Assembly (NCBI RefSeq): GCF_014195535.1
Contig: NZ_JACIBY010000004.1
Location: 123,730 to 187,729, forward strand
DNA: 64,000 nt
Reading direction: 5' to 3'
Source of the DNA: Runella defluvii
GTDB taxonomy: Bacteria; Bacteroidota; Bacteroidia; Cytophagales; Spirosomataceae
The first letter of the stretch is position 1, and each line of letters starts with the position of its first letter. The position numbers and the translations under genes are program-made. A model generated the notes under the pieces. The model was not told the DNA's origin, ran no database searches, and saw only the letters and a program-made list of their open reading frames with translations. This document shows positions 17,337-26,189 of the stretch, in pieces.

Positions 17337-18542
17337 TTAAGGATACAACAAATACTTCTCCCGCATTTTTTTGTAGTTCGACAAGCCAGGCTCCCAGCTT
17401 TTACGAATCTCTTCTTCGCTCGTGCCTGCGATAATCTGCTTTTTAAGGTTCTCCGTTCCCGCCAATTTGTCGAAATTACCCATCTGCTTGCTTTGGCTCA
17501 TGTCAAAGAACTTGTCTTTGTACGGATAAGCCGCATAGGTTTCAAACAACCACTTGAGGTTCAGTTTTTTAGATTTTACAAACGTATTGGCGTCAAACTT
17601 ACGAAGGTCGAGTCCATAACATTCTTGGTCTTGGTGAAGCGGAGTTTCGCTCATGCCTTGGATGCTTACGGGCTTGAACGTAAAGCTGTATTTTCCCTTC
17701 AACGCAGGTGCACCCAAGACCGTAAAAGGCATGTAGGTGCCGCGCCCTTGGCTCAAAATTGTGCCTTCAAACAAACAGATACTTGGGTAAAGCATGATAG
17801 ACTGCTGCGTGTTGAGGTTAGGCGAAGGCGGCACGGGCAACACATATGGCATGGCGTGGGTGTAGTTGGCAACCTTGATGATTTTTAATTTACACTGCAT
17901 CTTGTTGGGAAGCCAGCCTTCGCCGTTAATCATTTGGGCAAACTCGCCAATGGTCATCCCGTGGGTAATCGGAATTGGAAACATCCCAATGCCTGATTTA
18001 AGGTGAGGTTCCAAAATAGGGCCGTCAACGCAAAAGCCGTGTGGGTTGGGGCGGTCGAGGATGACGAGTTCTTTGCCATTTTCAGCACACGATTCCATCA
18101 CGTGTGATAGAGTGTTGATGTAGGTATAAAAGCGAGCGCCCACGTCTTGCACGTCAAAAATCATCACGTCAACGTCAGCCAAATGTTCCTTGGTTGGCTT
18201 GCGGTTTTTGCCATAAAGCGAAATGACAGGAATGCCTGTTTTGGGGTCTGAACTGTCGCTGACTTTAGCGCCATTGCTTGCATTGCCGCGAAAACCGTGT
18301 TCGGGACCAAAGATTTTGGTGATGGTCACGCCGAGTTTGACAAGGCTGTCAACGCAGTGAGATTTGCCGATGATGGAGGTTTGGTTGACCAACATTCCCA
18401 CCCGTTTGCCCTTTAAGTAAGGAAGGTAAGTGCTGGTTTGGTCGGCACCCGTCATAATGGTTTTGGCGGGCGGCGCGACAAAAGAGGCGGTTAGAAAAAT
18501 GGCTAAAAATGAGGCGATAACCGCCTTGAAAAGGTGTTTCAT
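17337..18542 (-). CDS. namZ: DUF1343 / NamZ-type exo-beta-N-acetylmuramidase
   Basis: This 401-residue exported protein has an N-terminal hydrophobic signal (residues 1-22) and the DUF1343 core: GKRVGMLVNQTS, KIFGPEHGFRG, IFDVQDVGARFYTY, LDRPNPHGF and PITHGMTIGEFA. The family is now known as GH171 exo-beta-N-acetylmuramidases (NamZ), which remove terminal MurNAc from peptidoglycan fragments. It should act in the periplasm in cell-wall recovery. The upstream neighbour is a lipoprotein hydrolase 56 bp away on the same strand. Confidence 0.9.
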   Translation of the reverse strand: MKHLFKAVIASFLAIFLTASFVAPPAKTIMTGADQTSTYLPYLKGKRVGMLVNQTSIIGKSHCVDSLVKLGVTITKIFGPEHGFRGNASNGAKVSDSSDPKTGIPVISLYGKNRKPTKEHLADVDVMIFDVQDVGARFYTYINTLSHVMESCAENGKELVILDRPNPHGFCVDGPILEPHLKSGIGMFPIPITHGMTIGEFAQMINGEGWLPNKMQCKLKIIKVANYTHAMPYVLPVPPSPNLNTQQSIMLYPSICLFEGTILSQGRGTYMPFTVLGAPALKGKYSFTFKPVSIQGMSETPLHQDQECYGLDLRKFDANTFVKSKKLNLKWLFETYAAYPYKDKFFDMSQSKQMGNFDKLAGTENLKKQIIAGTSEEEIRKSWEPGLSNYKKMREKYLLYP

Positions 18543-18598
18543 GTTAGATTGTTTTTGAAGAATACGCGATTAAAAGTGGGTAAAGATAACGACTTTAC

Positions 18599-19516
18599 TC
18601 ATTTATGTTCGCTTTGGCCGCTTCCTTGGGTGGTCGCAGAGGCGGCGGCTGTTCCTGCTATTGTGGTAAAAGGCGTTGAAACCAATTTGCGAACTAAGTC
18701 GGGATGTGAATAGGAAATCAGGTGGCCAGCTTCGGGTAAAAAGATGTAATGGGCGGGCTTATCGGCCAGTTGTTGACGCGCAAAATCAAGGTTGCTAGGG
18801 TCCACAATCCAGTCTTTCCCACCTTGCACCACAATCGTAGGGACTTGTAGCTTGGACCATTGTGGTTGCAGTTTTTTCAATTCGTTGGCGTGGGCAAATT
18901 TCTCAAACGTGGCTACGTTGAGCCGACGAGGCAGCCATGCACGGACAATCCACCACTTGGCAGGTTTGGAAAACCACCAGAATTTTTCTTTGGTTGGGTC
19001 GATGGCAGGGGCAAGCATCACCAACTGACTAAACGCGTTGGGGTTCAAAATCGCCATTTGTGCTGCAATCGGTGCGCCAAACGAACGACCCAAAAGAACC
19101 GCTTTTTGCTTTGAATGATTCAGCGAAAGGGCCAACATCGCGGCTTTGGCTTGGGTTTCGATGGAGGTTACAAAGCGTTTTTTGCGCAAGCTCGAATGGT
19201 TGTAGCCCAAGCGGTCGATGGCAATGATGTGAAAACGACTTTGTAGCAAAGAATCATCGACCATGTTCATGTACCCGTACCAAGCCCCAGGTGCTCCGTG
19301 AATGAGCAACAGTGGAGGAAGGGTATCAGCACCCGTAGTCGCCGCAAAAAGCTTGAGACTGTCGTTTTGAATGGTGTAAAAAGTAGGTTTGACGGGGCGA
19401 TTGGCGTAGTGTTCGCGAATGTCACGGTCGTTTTTTCGCCACGACCGAAAACAAGACGAAAGGCTGCCTGTCAGAAGCACCAAACCCAGCCAGAAAAGAA
19501 GTTTACGATTTAGCAT
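18599..19516 (-). CDS. Alpha/beta hydrolase, predicted lipoprotein
   Basis: This 305-residue protein starts with a lipoprotein signal (MLNRKLLFWLGLVLLTG, lipobox LSSC). The alpha/beta-hydrolase fold shows oxyanion loop LLIHGAPGAW, nucleophile elbow GRSFGAP, acid QGGKDWIVDP and catalytic His in EAGHLISYSHP. I chose the ATG at 19516: a longer frame to 19570 is open but its first 18 codons lie within the TGAG-loop repeat array and would bury the signal peptide. The substrate is unknown. The C-terminus ends in a Ser/Thr/Ala/Gln-rich low-complexity tail. Confidence 0.88.
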   Translation of the reverse strand: MLNRKLLFWLGLVLLTGSLSSCFRSWRKNDRDIREHYANRPVKPTFYTIQNDSLKLFAATTGADTLPPLLLIHGAPGAWYGYMNMVDDSLLQSRFHIIAIDRLGYNHSSLRKKRFVTSIETQAKAAMLALSLNHSKQKAVLLGRSFGAPIAAQMAILNPNAFSQLVMLAPAIDPTKEKFWWFSKPAKWWIVRAWLPRRLNVATFEKFAHANELKKLQPQWSKLQVPTIVVQGGKDWIVDPSNLDFARQQLADKPAHYIFLPEAGHLISYSHPDLVRKLVSTPFTTIAGTAAASATTQGSGQSEHK

Positions 19517-19530
19517 AATTAAAAGTATTT

Positions 19531-19745
19531 GTGCCGTCGGTTGCTCACAATGTGTGTAGCGGTTGCTCACAACCGCGTTTTGTTTAGAGTGTGTAGCGGT
19601 TGCTCACAACCGCGTTTTGTTTAGAGTGTGTAGCGGTTGCTCACAACCGCATTTTGTTTAGTGTGTGTAGTGGTTGCTCACAACCGCGTTTTGTTTAGTA
19701 TGTGTCAGCTTTTGCGTAATAGGGAGGTTGTGAGCAACCTCCTTC
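19531..19745. repeat. 37-bp tandem repeats with TGAG/CTCA-loop hairpins
   Basis: Four units start at 19558, 19595, 19632 and 19669 with an exact 37-bp period. Each holds the hairpin GCGGTT-GCTCAC-AACCGC (the fourth unit has GTGGTT on the left) followed by a GTTTTGTTTAG linker. A partial unit precedes them at 19538. A separate hairpin, GAGGTTGTGAGCAACCTC, lies at 19724-19741. The block separates the SRAP gene from the hydrolase gene, both on the minus strand. There are no unique spacers, so it is not a CRISPR array. Confidence 0.9.
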
Positions 19746-19751
19746 ACAGGC

Positions 19752-20498
19752 TCAAAACAAACTCAATTGCTGATGCGATAGTTCAGGGTACGAAACGCGT
19801 GTTAATACCTCAGGTACGTTAGACTGACTTTTAGGGTCGCTTATCGACTTGCCAATCGTAAACGCTTCCATCGTGGCATCGTCAATTGGTTTTTTAAACA
19901 ATTCAAGGTCAAACGCATCCGATTGGGTAGTAAGCCAAACCGCTTCTAACTCTTTTGGTATAATAACGGGCATTCGTTGCTTTGTGTTGTGAATGCGCGC
20001 CATGAGCGGATTGGCATCGGTCGTAATAATGCTAAATGTATGCCAAATATCATTGGCTTGGGCAGGATTGTGCCACGTTTCCCATATTCCCGCCATGGCA
20101 AAAAGGGGCTGGTTGTGCAGGTGGATAAAGTACGGGTATTTTTGTTTGCCTACGGTTTGCCATTCAAAAAAGCCAGTAGAAGGAATAAGGCAGCGTTGGG
20201 CGTGTTGGAGGGCGTACTTAAACGAGGGCTTTTCGTCGAGGGTTTCGATTTTGGCATTCAAAGTACTGCTGCGGAGTTCGAGCGCTTCTTGAGGGCTGCG
20301 GGCCCACCGTGGAACCAACCCCCAATGAAAAAATTGCAAACTGTGCGGAGCTTGGGCGGTGATGATGGGCCAGATGGGATAGTCGAAGCCATTAGCGTGG
20401 TAAATAGGCTCAAATTCAACGGTTTTGGCCTGTTTTTGTACCTCAAATTGCTTCTCCATTTCTTCAACGGTAGCGGTCAATGAATTGCGAAAACACAT
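19752..20498 (-). CDS. SRAP-domain abasic-site shield (YedK/HMCES family)
   Basis: This 248-residue protein has the invariant Cys at position 2 (MCFRNS) that becomes the new N-terminus and crosslinks to abasic sites in single-stranded DNA. Other SRAP marks are LIPSTGFFEWQ and the catalytic His segment ARIHNTKQRMPVI. It protects abasic sites at replication forks. Because Cys2 is essential, the start at 20498 is firmly set. It is monocistronic with no SOS box that I can identify. Confidence 0.94.
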   Translation of the reverse strand: MCFRNSLTATVEEMEKQFEVQKQAKTVEFEPIYHANGFDYPIWPIITAQAPHSLQFFHWGLVPRWARSPQEALELRSSTLNAKIETLDEKPSFKYALQHAQRCLIPSTGFFEWQTVGKQKYPYFIHLHNQPLFAMAGIWETWHNPAQANDIWHTFSIITTDANPLMARIHNTKQRMPVIIPKELEAVWLTTQSDAFDLELFKKPIDDATMEAFTIGKSISDPKSQSNVPEVLTRVSYPELSHQQLSLF

Positions 20499-20589
20499 GG
20501 CTTGTTAAGGGTATAAGTGGTTTTTTCTGTGTAGTTTTGAGCAAAGATTTGTTTTCTTTGCCCACCCTCATTAAACAAACTATGACTCT

Positions 20590-21612
20590 ATGAAATTCAA
20601 ATTATTGGGAAAATCTGGCCTTCGCGTATCAGAATTGTGCCTCGGTACAATGACTTTTGGTACCGAATGGGGCTGGGGAGCCGACAAACACGAGAGCAAA
20701 AAGATTTTTGAAGCCTACGCCAACGCAGGTGGTAATTTCCTCGATACAGCCAACCGCTATACCGAAGGAACATCGGAGACATTCTTGGGAGATTTTATCT
20801 CGGCCGACCGTGACCATTTTGTCGTTTCGACCAAATATACCTTGTACGACCGCAACGGCGACCCCAACTACGCGGGCAATCACCGCAAAAACATGATTCG
20901 TTCGGTCAATGAAAGCCTTAAACGCCTCCATACCGATTATATCGACGTGTTTTGGGTACACATGTGGGAATTTACCACGCCCGTTGATGAAGTAATGCGC
21001 GGATTGGATGATTTGGTTCGGAGCGGAAAAGTGCATTATGTCGGGATTTCGGACACACCTGCGTGGGTCATTTCACGCTCCAATATGCTGGCGGAGTTGC
21101 GTGGCTGGAGCCAATTTGTGGCGCTTCAGGTAGAGTATTCACTTTTACAACGTGGTGCCGAACGCGATTTGCTTCCGATGGCCCAAACCCTCGACATGGC
21201 CGTGACGCCCTGGGGAGTGATTGGAGGAGGAGCTTTGACGGGAAAATACTTGCGCGGCGAAACAGGGCGCGTACCCGAAAATAGCCTTCGCCGCAGCGAA
21301 CGCAGCAGCGACATTGCGCAAGAGGTAGTGGATGTAGCGCAAGAATTGGGCGTTACCCCTACGCAGGTAGCGATTAACTGGGTGCGCCAACGGGTGTCAA
21401 ATGTGATGCCAATTGTGGGGGCAAAACGCGTAGAACAGCTCCAAGATTCGCTCAAATGCCTTGATTTTGTCATTCCTGACGAAATTATGACGCGTTTGAA
21501 CGAGGTAAGCAAAATAGAATTAGGCTTTCCGCACGATTTTCTTTCGTCGGAAGGGATGAAACAATCCGCTTTTGCGGGTATGTATGACCAAATTATAAAT
21601 CACCGTCTTTAG
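20590..21612 (+). CDS. Aldo/keto reductase
   Basis: This 340-residue NAD(P)H-dependent oxidoreductase shows the catalytic tetrad D52, Y57, K82 and H124 (FLDTANRYTEG, VVSTKY, FWVHMWE). C-terminal cofactor residues lie in IVGAKRVEQL. It is close to the voltage-gated-potassium-channel-beta/YajO-like group by its length and LGTMTFG start. The carbonyl substrate is unknown. It ends 4 bp before the GreA-like gene and is probably co-transcribed with it. Confidence 0.93.
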   Translation: MKFKLLGKSGLRVSELCLGTMTFGTEWGWGADKHESKKIFEAYANAGGNFLDTANRYTEGTSETFLGDFISADRDHFVVSTKYTLYDRNGDPNYAGNHRKNMIRSVNESLKRLHTDYIDVFWVHMWEFTTPVDEVMRGLDDLVRSGKVHYVGISDTPAWVISRSNMLAELRGWSQFVALQVEYSLLQRGAERDLLPMAQTLDMAVTPWGVIGGGALTGKYLRGETGRVPENSLRRSERSSDIAQEVVDVAQELGVTPTQVAINWVRQRVSNVMPIVGAKRVEQLQDSLKCLDFVIPDEIMTRLNEVSKIELGFPHDFLSSEGMKQSAFAGMYDQIINHRL

Positions 21613-21616
21613 TCCG

Positions 21617-22060
21617 TTGAAACAACAATTACTTACGCTGCTAAAAACGCAGTTTGATACCCGCGTGCAAGCGGCGCAGGAGGCGATGCAAAACGCCCAA
21701 GATTCGGCCAATGAAGAAACTAAAAGTTCGGCGGGCGATAAGTACGAAACGGGGCGGGCGATGGCGCAAATTGAGCGCGATCGCCACGCCCAACTCTTTG
21801 ATCAACTGCGTCAAGAACGCGCCGTTCTCGACCGCATCGACCCCGATTTTGTGTTTCAACGCGTGGGGCTGGGGGCGTTGGTCACGACGTCCGTGGGAGT
21901 GTTTTTTGTCTCCGTCAGTGCAGGAATGGTAGTGGTAGAGGGTCAAAAAGTGATTGCGATGTCGCCTCAGTCGCCTTTGGGGGCGTCATTGATGGGGAAG
22001 CAAGCAGGCGATTCGTTTCTGTTTCAACAGAAAAAAGGGATTATTGAAGGGTTGACGTAA
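21617..22060 (+). CDS. GreA/GreB C-terminal-domain-like protein, TTG start
   Basis: This 147-residue protein has an N-terminal helical part rich in charged residues (DSANEETKSSAGDKYETGRAM). Its C-terminal domain resembles that of GreA: LVTTSVGVFFVSVSAG then SPQSPLGASLMGKQAGDSF, where the Gre family has SP-x-ALxGKxxGD. It may modulate RNA polymerase or bind it like Rnk/GreA relatives, but the Gre acidic coiled-coil tip is not evident. The start is TTG at 21617, 4 bp after the reductase stop; no ATG gives a full domain. Confidence 0.7.
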   Translation: MKQQLLTLLKTQFDTRVQAAQEAMQNAQDSANEETKSSAGDKYETGRAMAQIERDRHAQLFDQLRQERAVLDRIDPDFVFQRVGLGALVTTSVGVFFVSVSAGMVVVEGQKVIAMSPQSPLGASLMGKQAGDSFLFQQKKGIIEGLT

Positions 22061-22074
22061 AATTGGTTTTTCTG

Positions 22075-22710
22075 ATGGAAGAATTGATACAAAAGATAGA
22101 AAAACTAGCCGAAGTTTATTCTGTAAACTTGAAAAACAGAATTGACATTAGAATAGAAGAAATGAAAGCAGACGATAACTCACATTATCTCATCTATCGT
22201 GTGTTAGGGATTTCGCGCCAAGAAGGGCAACTTATTGATCAATATCAAAATACGGGAAGGTTCTTATACAAATATGCAGGGGCGTTTCTTGAAGAAGCCG
22301 CAACTTTATGTTTGAATTTTAAATTTCCAAATGGTATAAAAACCAAAATTGAAAATACAATTGGTCAACGCCCCAAAACTTTTGAAATTGATTTTTTGAA
22401 TGGAAACGATGCCATAGAAGTAAAGTGGAAAGATGCAACTACCGATGGTGACCACATTACCAAAGAACACACGCGAGTGCAAGTAATCAGAGAACATGGG
22501 TACAAACCAATTAGAGTCATGTTTTATTACCCACAACGAGAACAAGCTATTAGAATTCAAGAGACTTTGAAAACGCTCTATAAGGGTGTTGAAGGAGAAT
22601 ATTATGGTGGTGATGAAGCTTGGGAGTATTTAAAAGCATACACAGGCGTTGATTTAAAGCTTATTTTGACACAAATCGCAAACGAAAGAGTACCTGAAAA
22701 TGGAAATTAA
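22075..22710 (+). CDS. ApaLI-like type II restriction endonuclease
   Basis: This 211-residue protein matches the ApaLI-like endonuclease family, whose founder cuts GTGCAC. A PD-(D/E)xK-type centre is visible as D in FEIDFLNGND and E-V-K in AIEVKWKDATTDGD, followed by HITKEHTRVQVI. I chose the ATG at 22075; a TTG 12 bases earlier is possible. The gene overlaps the methyltransferase start by 11 bp, as expected of a restriction-modification pair. Base composition is clearly more AT-rich than the flanking genes, a sign of horizontal acquisition. The actual recognition site is not proven by sequence. Confidence 0.88.
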   Translation: MEELIQKIEKLAEVYSVNLKNRIDIRIEEMKADDNSHYLIYRVLGISRQEGQLIDQYQNTGRFLYKYAGAFLEEAATLCLNFKFPNGIKTKIENTIGQRPKTFEIDFLNGNDAIEVKWKDATTDGDHITKEHTRVQVIREHGYKPIRVMFYYPQREQAIRIQETLKTLYKGVEGEYYGGDEAWEYLKAYTGVDLKLILTQIANERVPENGN

Positions 22711-23929
22711 TCAAATCTATCACGGAAATTGTGTTGAAAAACTCAAAGAAATTGAGTCTAATAAAGTGGACTTAATTTACTTTGACCCTCCTTTTTTTAC
22801 GCAACGTAAACACAGTCTTACTACCAAAGATAAATCTAAAACCTACGAATTTGATGATAAATTCAACTCCATTGAAGAATATTTAGGGCTTATCGAAGAG
22901 GTATTATATCAATCAAAACGAATTCTAAAAACGACCGGTAGCGTATTTCTTCATTGTGATAAAACAGCATCGCATAACATTAGAGTTGTAATGGATAAAG
23001 TTTTTGGACGTGAAAACTTCCAAAGCGAAATCGTTTGGTCATATAAAAGGTGGTCTAATGCCAAGAAAGGGCTTTTGAATGCACACCAAGTGATTTTCTT
23101 TTATTCTAAAACACAGGATTTTAAATTTAACACACTCTATACTGACTATTCTGCTACGACCAATCTCGACCAAATTTTACAAGACCGAGAGCGTGATGAA
23201 AATGGTAAATCAGTTTATAAAAAGGATAAAAATGGCAATATCGTTTTAGGTAAAGAGAAGAAAGGAGTACCACTTTCAGATGTTTGGGAAATTCCTTATT
23301 TAAACCCAAAAGCTAAAGAAAGAACAGGTTACCCGACTCAAAAACCCGTTTTGTTACTAAATCAGATTCTAAGTATTGTAACAGATGAAGGCGATTTAGT
23401 GTTAGACCCATTCTGTGGTAGTGGCACGACTTGTGTTTCAGCAAAGCATTTAAAAAGAGAATTTATAGGTATAGATATTTCAATAGATGCAGTTGAACTG
23501 GCGAATTCACGGTTAAGAGAAATGGTTATCTCTGAATCAAATCTACTAAATAAAGGAGTAAATGAATACCATGAGAAAACGGAAAAAGAATTAGGTATTT
23601 TACAAAATATCAATGCGTTTCCCGTTCAGCGAAATAGTGGAATTGATGGCTTTTTAAAAGAGCATTTTGAAGGGATGCCAGTCCCTGTAAAAATTCAAGG
23701 AGAACATGAAATGCTTGAAGATGCGATAGAGAAGCTAGAAAAGGCTTCGTTGGGAAAAGCCTATAAAATGAAAATCGTTGTTCAAACGAAGGAGACTGGC
23801 CTGAACCGACTTTTTGGTTTTGAATCGGATGTAACTATTCTAAAATCGCTTGAGTTACAAACCAAAGAATTGATAAAGAAAAACAGCTATAGTGTTTCTA
23901 ATGAATCTAGAACGCTTTTAGGATGCTGA
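22700..23929 (+). CDS. Beta-class DNA methyltransferase, partner of the ApaLI-like enzyme
   Basis: This 409-residue protein has motif IV DPPFFT at about residue 30 and motif I DPFCGSGTT at about 235. That order is typical of beta-class N6-adenine/N4-cytosine methyltransferases; the target-recognition region lies between. It protects host DNA from the adjacent endonuclease. The last 110 residues form an extra domain (GIDGFLKEHFEGMPVPVKIQ, then DAIEKLEKASLGK) seen in some methyltransferases and of unclear role. Its stop overlaps the start of the next gene by 7 bp, so the cassette is tightly packed into the flanking genes. Confidence 0.93.
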   Translation: MEINQIYHGNCVEKLKEIESNKVDLIYFDPPFFTQRKHSLTTKDKSKTYEFDDKFNSIEEYLGLIEEVLYQSKRILKTTGSVFLHCDKTASHNIRVVMDKVFGRENFQSEIVWSYKRWSNAKKGLLNAHQVIFFYSKTQDFKFNTLYTDYSATTNLDQILQDRERDENGKSVYKKDKNGNIVLGKEKKGVPLSDVWEIPYLNPKAKERTGYPTQKPVLLLNQILSIVTDEGDLVLDPFCGSGTTCVSAKHLKREFIGIDISIDAVELANSRLREMVISESNLLNKGVNEYHEKTEKELGILQNINAFPVQRNSGIDGFLKEHFEGMPVPVKIQGEHEMLEDAIEKLEKASLGKAYKMKIVVQTKETGLNRLFGFESDVTILKSLELQTKELIKKNSYSVSNESRTLLGC

Positions 23930-25422
23930 AAAACTGCTATTTCTTTTTCTTTATTTCGGCACTTTTAAGCTTTATGAATGGTCGCGCAAATGCGCAATCG
24001 ACCGTTTATTCATTCTCTCCCAATCTTCAGCAAGCGTATCGAGAGGTTTTTAAACTTAAAGTCAATGCCGCCAAAGCGCTTTTTGTCAAAGAAAAATCGC
24101 CTAATGCACTTGCCGTCTATGTAGAGAATTACACCGACATGGTGACGTTGCTGGTGAGTGATAACAAGGCCCTGTTTGAACAACTATCTCCCAACGAAGA
24201 TAAACGCCTTTCGTGGCTCGACGACCAGCCGAGTTCGTCCCCTTATCAGCGTTTTGTGCAAGCCGAAATACGACTCCACTGGGCATTCATTAAACTCAAG
24301 TTTGGGAAAGAAATGAGCGCCTCTTGGGATATTATCAAAGCCTATCGGCTACTGGCCGAAAATGCGCGGCTATATCCCGATTTTGTACCTACCTATAAAT
24401 CGTTAGGGTTGTTGCACGTCCTAATTGGCTCGGCACCGCAGAGTTATCAATGGGTAGCTAAGTTGTTGGGTTTGAAAGGAAATATCCCCCAAGGACTGCG
24501 CGAAGTGCAGCGGGTGATTCAGCAAGACAACGTGTTTTCGTTGGAAGCGCAGTTGATTCAAACGTTGCTGCACGCGTATATTTTGACCTATACCGAAAAA
24601 CAAAATACGGAGCTGCTGCAACTGGTGCATAGCCAGCCCGATAATCTGTTGCTGCATTTTTTTGGAACAACGGTGTCGATGAAAGACGGGAGGGGAGAAC
24701 AAGCGCTTGGTTTGCTCAAACAACGTCCCAAAGGAAGTGCTTACTTTGCATTTCCATTTTTGGATTATTTGGAAGGTGAAATTTTGCTCCAAAAAGGCCA
24801 ATACGCCGCTGCCAGAACCCAGTTGAACGAGTTTTTAGGACAATACAAAGGTCAAAACTTCCTGAAAGATACCTATTTGAAGCTGTTTTTGAGCCATTGG
24901 CTCGTTGGTGAAGATGCCGAGGCCAAGGTATTTTTAGGAAAAATCGGCAAAGTCGGGGCTGCCTATGTGGAGTCGGACAAAGCAGCGTTGAAGTTTGCCG
25001 AAAGCTATGCCAAAGGATTGATTTCTGGCCAACAAAAAATCTTGATGAAAGCACGTCTGTCGTTTGATGGCGGTTATTTGGAGGATGCGGCGGCAACGCT
25101 ACGAAACGTCAATGAAGCATCGTTTGAGAACGGGAGAGACCGTGCCGAATACCGTTATCGGTTGGGGCGTATTTTTCAACGTCAAGAACATACCGAGGCG
25201 GCTATTCCCAATTACGAACGGGCGATTGTATTGAGTCAGGCGCAGGGTTTGTATTTTGGCGCAACGTCGGCTTTGCAGTTGGGATATATTTACCAAGCCA
25301 AAGGACAAAAGTCCAAAGCCATTCAGTACTTTCAGCAAGCGCTTAATTATCCCAAGCACGAATACAAAAACAGCGTGGACAATAAAGCCCGCGCTGCTTT
25401 GACCCTTTTGGGAGTGGAGTAG
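23923..25422 (+). CDS. Exported tetratricopeptide-repeat protein
   Basis: This 499-residue protein begins with a signal peptide ending near GRANAQ. Most of the remainder is alpha-helical, with TPR-like repeats clearest at the C-terminus (AEYRYRLGRIFQRQEHTEAAIPNYERAI, shown here only in part as YRLGRIFQRQEHTEAAIPNY, then SALQLGYIYQAKGQKSKAIQ). It probably scaffolds protein contacts in the periplasm. The ATG at 23923 lies within the last codons of the methyltransferase gene. GC content returns to the normal level here, so it belongs to the host backbone. Confidence 0.8.
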   Translation: MLKNCYFFFFISALLSFMNGRANAQSTVYSFSPNLQQAYREVFKLKVNAAKALFVKEKSPNALAVYVENYTDMVTLLVSDNKALFEQLSPNEDKRLSWLDDQPSSSPYQRFVQAEIRLHWAFIKLKFGKEMSASWDIIKAYRLLAENARLYPDFVPTYKSLGLLHVLIGSAPQSYQWVAKLLGLKGNIPQGLREVQRVIQQDNVFSLEAQLIQTLLHAYILTYTEKQNTELLQLVHSQPDNLLLHFFGTTVSMKDGRGEQALGLLKQRPKGSAYFAFPFLDYLEGEILLQKGQYAAARTQLNEFLGQYKGQNFLKDTYLKLFLSHWLVGEDAEAKVFLGKIGKVGAAYVESDKAALKFAESYAKGLISGQQKILMKARLSFDGGYLEDAAATLRNVNEASFENGRDRAEYRYRLGRIFQRQEHTEAAIPNYERAIVLSQAQGLYFGATSALQLGYIYQAKGQKSKAIQYFQQALNYPKHEYKNSVDNKARAALTLLGVE

Positions 25423-25454
25423 CTTCCTACCTTCCCGAAAGTTTGGAACTAATC

Positions 25455-25487
25455 AACCTCCCGAAAGTTTTGAACTTTCGGGAGGTT
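25455..25487. terminator. Hairpin terminator between the TPR gene and folE
   Basis: A perfect 15-bp stem (AACCTCCCGAAAGTT) with a TTG loop is followed on the plus strand by a short T-run. It serves the convergent pair TPR gene / folE. A half copy of the arm (CTTCCCGAAAGTTTGGAAC) sits 20 bp to the left, suggesting duplication. The core matches the hairpin at 17299-17331. Confidence 0.82.
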
Positions 25488-25490
25488 TTA

Positions 25491-26189
25491 CTACGATAAA
25501 TATTTCAAAAATTCACTCTTCGTGCTGTCTTCTTGGAATTTGCCGCCGTAAAACGCCGTCACAGTCGAGCTGGAATCGTCTTGTACCCCGCGAGAAGCGA
25601 CGCATAAGTGTTTGGCATCCATGACGATAGCCACGTCTTCGGTTTGAAGAATTTGTTGTAATTCTTTGGCAATTTGTACTGTAAGGCGCTCTTGTACTTG
25701 CGGGCGTTTGGCAAAATATTGCACAATACGGTTCAGTTTAGAAAGCCCAATCACTTTCCCGCTCGAAATGTAAGCTACGTGCGCTTTGCCAAAAATAGGA
25801 ACAAAGTGGTGCTCGCAGTTGGAGTAAAAACTGATGTCTTTTTCCACCAACATTTCGTTGTATTTATACTTGTTTTCAAAGAGCGTTGCCTTGGGCTTAT
25901 TCGCAGGATTTAAGCCTGAGAATAGCTCTTTTACGTACATTTTTGCTACGCGATGCGGAGTTCCGTTGAGGCTGTCGTCGGTGAGGTCAAGTCCAAGGGT
26001 TTCCATGATGGCACGAAAATGCCCCTCAATTTTGGCCACTTTTTCTACGTCGCTCAATTCAAACGCGTCCTCGCGCAAAGGCGTATTGTAAGCACTAAAT
26101 AGGTGATCATCTCCCCAGTCGTCGATGTTGAGTTCACCCAAATCTGCATGGTTAGGCAGGGTATTCCACAAAGTTTCGTTCTGTTTCAT
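25491..26189 (-). CDS. folE: GTP cyclohydrolase I
   Basis: This 232-residue enzyme converts GTP to dihydroneopterin triphosphate, the first step of folate and pterin synthesis. Zinc ligands C125, H128 and C196 are present (SNCEHHFVPI and AKHLCVASRG), along with the RVAKMYVKELF helix and the C-terminal SRGVQDDSS. The N-terminal extension of about 40 residues is acidic and not catalytic. Its start overlaps the end of the upstream pterin synthase gene by 38 bp, so the two form one pterin operon. Confidence 0.95.
   Translation of the reverse strand: MKQNETLWNTLPNHADLGELNIDDWGDDHLFSAYNTPLREDAFELSDVEKVAKIEGHFRAIMETLGLDLTDDSLNGTPHRVAKMYVKELFSGLNPANKPKATLFENKYKYNEMLVEKDISFYSNCEHHFVPIFGKAHVAYISSGKVIGLSKLNRIVQYFAKRPQVQERLTVQIAKELQQILQTEDVAIVMDAKHLCVASRGVQDDSSSTVTAFYGGKFQEDSTKSEFLKYLS

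Noticed and set aside
19517-19570. 18-residue extension of the alpha/beta hydrolase
   Set aside because: It lies in repeat DNA and would hide the lipoprotein signal that begins at the ATG at 19516.
19558-19705. 37-bp regular array that might be taken for CRISPR
   Set aside because: The units are directly adjacent copies without unique spacers, and no cas gene is present.
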